From the NCBI GenBank assembly GCA_031372705.1, contig JANMLV010000153.1, positions 1 to 30,516 of the forward strand: a stretch of 30,516 nt of DNA, read 5' to 3'. The notes under the pieces are model-generated. The model did not search any database, had not been told where the DNA came from, and saw only the letters and a list, made by a program, of their open reading frames with translations. Shown in pieces: positions 29,373 through 30,516 of the stretch (position 1 is the first letter of the stretch; every line of letters starts with the position of its first letter). A program made the position numbers and the translations under genes. Origin of the DNA: UBA7236 sp031372705 (GTDB taxonomy: Bacteria; Bacteroidota; Bacteroidia; Chitinophagales; BACL12).

Positions 29373-30516
29373 TTATTGAAAAATGGTTTTTACTTCTTCT
29401 GTTATCATTTGAGCCAGGTTTTCGGCTGTCATGCCGCCCTTATCTCCCTCTCCATGCTTGCGCAACGATAAGGTTTTCGAATTCATTTCCTGCTCACCTA
29501 TAATAAGCATGTATGGAATTTTTTTAACCTCAGCATCTCGAATCTTGCGACCGATTTTTTCGCTTCGCGTATCGAAAGTAGTGCGAATTTCGTGATTTTT
29601 TAAAACTTTTATCACTTCTTCGCAATAATCATTGTATTTATCGCTGATTGGCAACACCGCAACTTGTATCGGCGCCAGCCAAACAGGGAAATTTCCGGCA
29701 TAGTGTTCCAACAAAAATCCAATGAAGCGTTCATGGGTTCCCAATGGCGCACGATGTATAACCAACGGCATTTTCGGCTGATTATCACGGTCGGTATATG
29801 TCAATCCGAATCGCAATGGTTGTCCGAAATCTACTTGATTAGTAGCCAACGTAAACTCTCGGCCTATTGCCGAATAAATTTGTATATCTATTTTCGGTCC
29901 GTAAAACGCTGCCTCATCCGGAACTTCTATGTAAGGAATTTTTGCATTATCCATTACATTGCGCACCATATCTTCTGTTTTTTTCCACAATTCAGGGTTG
30001 TCGAGGTATTTCTGTCCAAGCTTTTTAGGGTCATGGGTAGAAAAACGCATCACATACTTATCAATCCCAAAAATGCGGAAATAATTCAGATACAAATCGT
30101 TTACTGCTTTAAATTCAGTTTCAAACTGTTCTTCTGTGCAATATATATGTGCATCGTTCATGTTTAAACCGCGCACACGCATTAGTCCAAATAACGAGCC
30201 ACTTTCTTCATATCGGTAACACATGCCATATTCTGCAAAACGCAACGGCAAATCGCGGTAACTGCGCGGCAATGCTCCGTATATTTTGTGGTGATGCGGG
30301 CAATTCATCGCTTTGAGATAGTATTTAACGCCTTCCATTTCCATGGGAGGATACATGCTATCGGCATAATAAGGAAGGTGACCACTTGTTAAGTAGAGGT
30401 CTTCCTTAGCAATATGCGGTGTTTTTACACGCAAATAACCTGCTTGTTCCTCTTTTCTTTTAGCTAGTTTTTCTAACTGCTCAATTATAGCAGCACCATT
30501 CGGCATCAACAAAATC
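29373..30516 (-). CDS. thrS: Threonyl-tRNA synthetase, C-terminal part (5' end outside window)
   Basis: ThrRS charges tRNA-Thr in the cytoplasm. About 380 residues are visible, open to the window edge, with the class II catalytic core and the anticodon-binding domain. The zinc ligands are present: Cys in AMNCPHHHKIY, His in NMNDAHIYC and His in VIHRAPLGTHERF. Motif 2 is in FAEYGMCYRYEESGSLFGLMRVRG, and motif 3 around GTHERFIGFLLEHYAG. The C-terminal domain holds PIQVAVLPIS, GRKIRDAEVKKIPYMLIIGEQE and SLRKHGEGDKGG. The N-terminal TGS and editing domains lie outside. It is the first gene of thrS-infC-rpmI-rplT. The stop codon TAA is 12 bases before the infC start, in frame. Confidence 0.96.
   Translation of the reverse strand, partial: ILLMPNGAAIIEQLEKLAKRKEEQAGYLRVKTPHIAKEDLYLTSGHLPYYADSMYPPMEMEGVKYYLKAMNCPHHHKIYGALPRSYRDLPLRFAEYGMCYRYEESGSLFGLMRVRGLNMNDAHIYCTEEQFETEFKAVNDLYLNYFRIFGIDKYVMRFSTHDPKKLGQKYLDNPELWKKTEDMVRNVMDNAKIPYIEVPDEAAFYGPKIDIQIYSAIGREFTLATNQVDFGQPLRFGLTYTDRDNQPKMPLVIHRAPLGTHERFIGFLLEHYAGNFPVWLAPIQVAVLPISDKYNDYCEEVIKVLKNHEIRTTFDTRSEKIGRKIRDAEVKKIPYMLIIGEQEMNSKTLSLRKHGEGDKGGMTAENLAQMITEEVKTIFQ

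Noticed and set aside
29664..30167. Plus-strand frame of 167 codons opposite thrS
   Set aside because: thrS is beyond doubt on the other strand; the product has no recognisable domain, so it is a chance open frame.

Overview
The window reads as an AT-rich chromosomal segment of a member of the phylum Bacteroidota. I cannot place it reliably below phylum level. The evidence is: two proteins with type IX secretion (T9SS) type A C-terminal domains; a TonB-dependent receptor with an N-terminal carboxypeptidase-regulatory-like domain; an S46 dipeptidyl-peptidase; an OmpA protein with thrombospondin type 3 repeats; a bacillithiol enzyme (BshB1); few Shine-Dalgarno sequences; and repeated use of the Bacteroidota promoter form TTTG-N19-TAnnTTTG.

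Layout. 1-1566 is the end of a ribosomal/tRNA-modification operon (rimM 3' end, trmD, rplS), with a composite inverted repeat wedged between rimM and trmD. 1567-2150 is a gene-free stretch holding dispersed repeats. 2152-4869 has a small lipoprotein gene and der on the minus strand, an initiator tRNA gene, and era divergent from them, so two ribosome-assembly GTPases flank tRNA-fMet. 5056-6594 is the OmpA/TSP3 outer-membrane protein. 6774-9058 is a thiol-redox group: thioredoxin reductase, a thiol peroxidase of the glutathione peroxidase family, and BshB1. 9167-11873 is a divergent pair, an S41 processing protease and an FTR1-type iron permease. 11962-13033 is an OsmC peroxidase and an NAD(P)-binding oxidoreductase broken by one in-frame TGA. 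13197-17297 encodes secreted proteins: a T9SS cargo, an S46 peptidase and a very small T9SS-domain protein. 17450-21165 is an aldo/keto reductase, VWA and MoxR-like AAA+ run. 21313-25015 is an M28 peptidase followed by a TonB-dependent receptor. 25016-25456 is a second repeat-rich gap. 25457-28055 is a GlsB/YeaQ membrane protein, an MsbA-like ABC exporter and a YjbQ protein. 28118-30516 is the classic thrS-infC-rpmI-rplT operon, with thrS cut by the window edge.

How the genes work together. Much of the window is housekeeping (translation, ribosome assembly, redox). Around it sit envelope and secreted-peptide functions: S46 and M28 peptidases and a TonB receptor suit a peptide-scavenging life style. 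I see no CRISPR array, prophage, transposase or obvious defence island. The most unusual items are the single in-frame TGA in an otherwise intact oxidoreductase, a T9SS-exported relative of an uncharacterised SGNH-like family that lacks the expected catalytic His, the near-leaderless promoter arrangement shared by era and bshB1, the non-ATG infC start in frame with the thrS stop, and paired inverted intergenic repeats.
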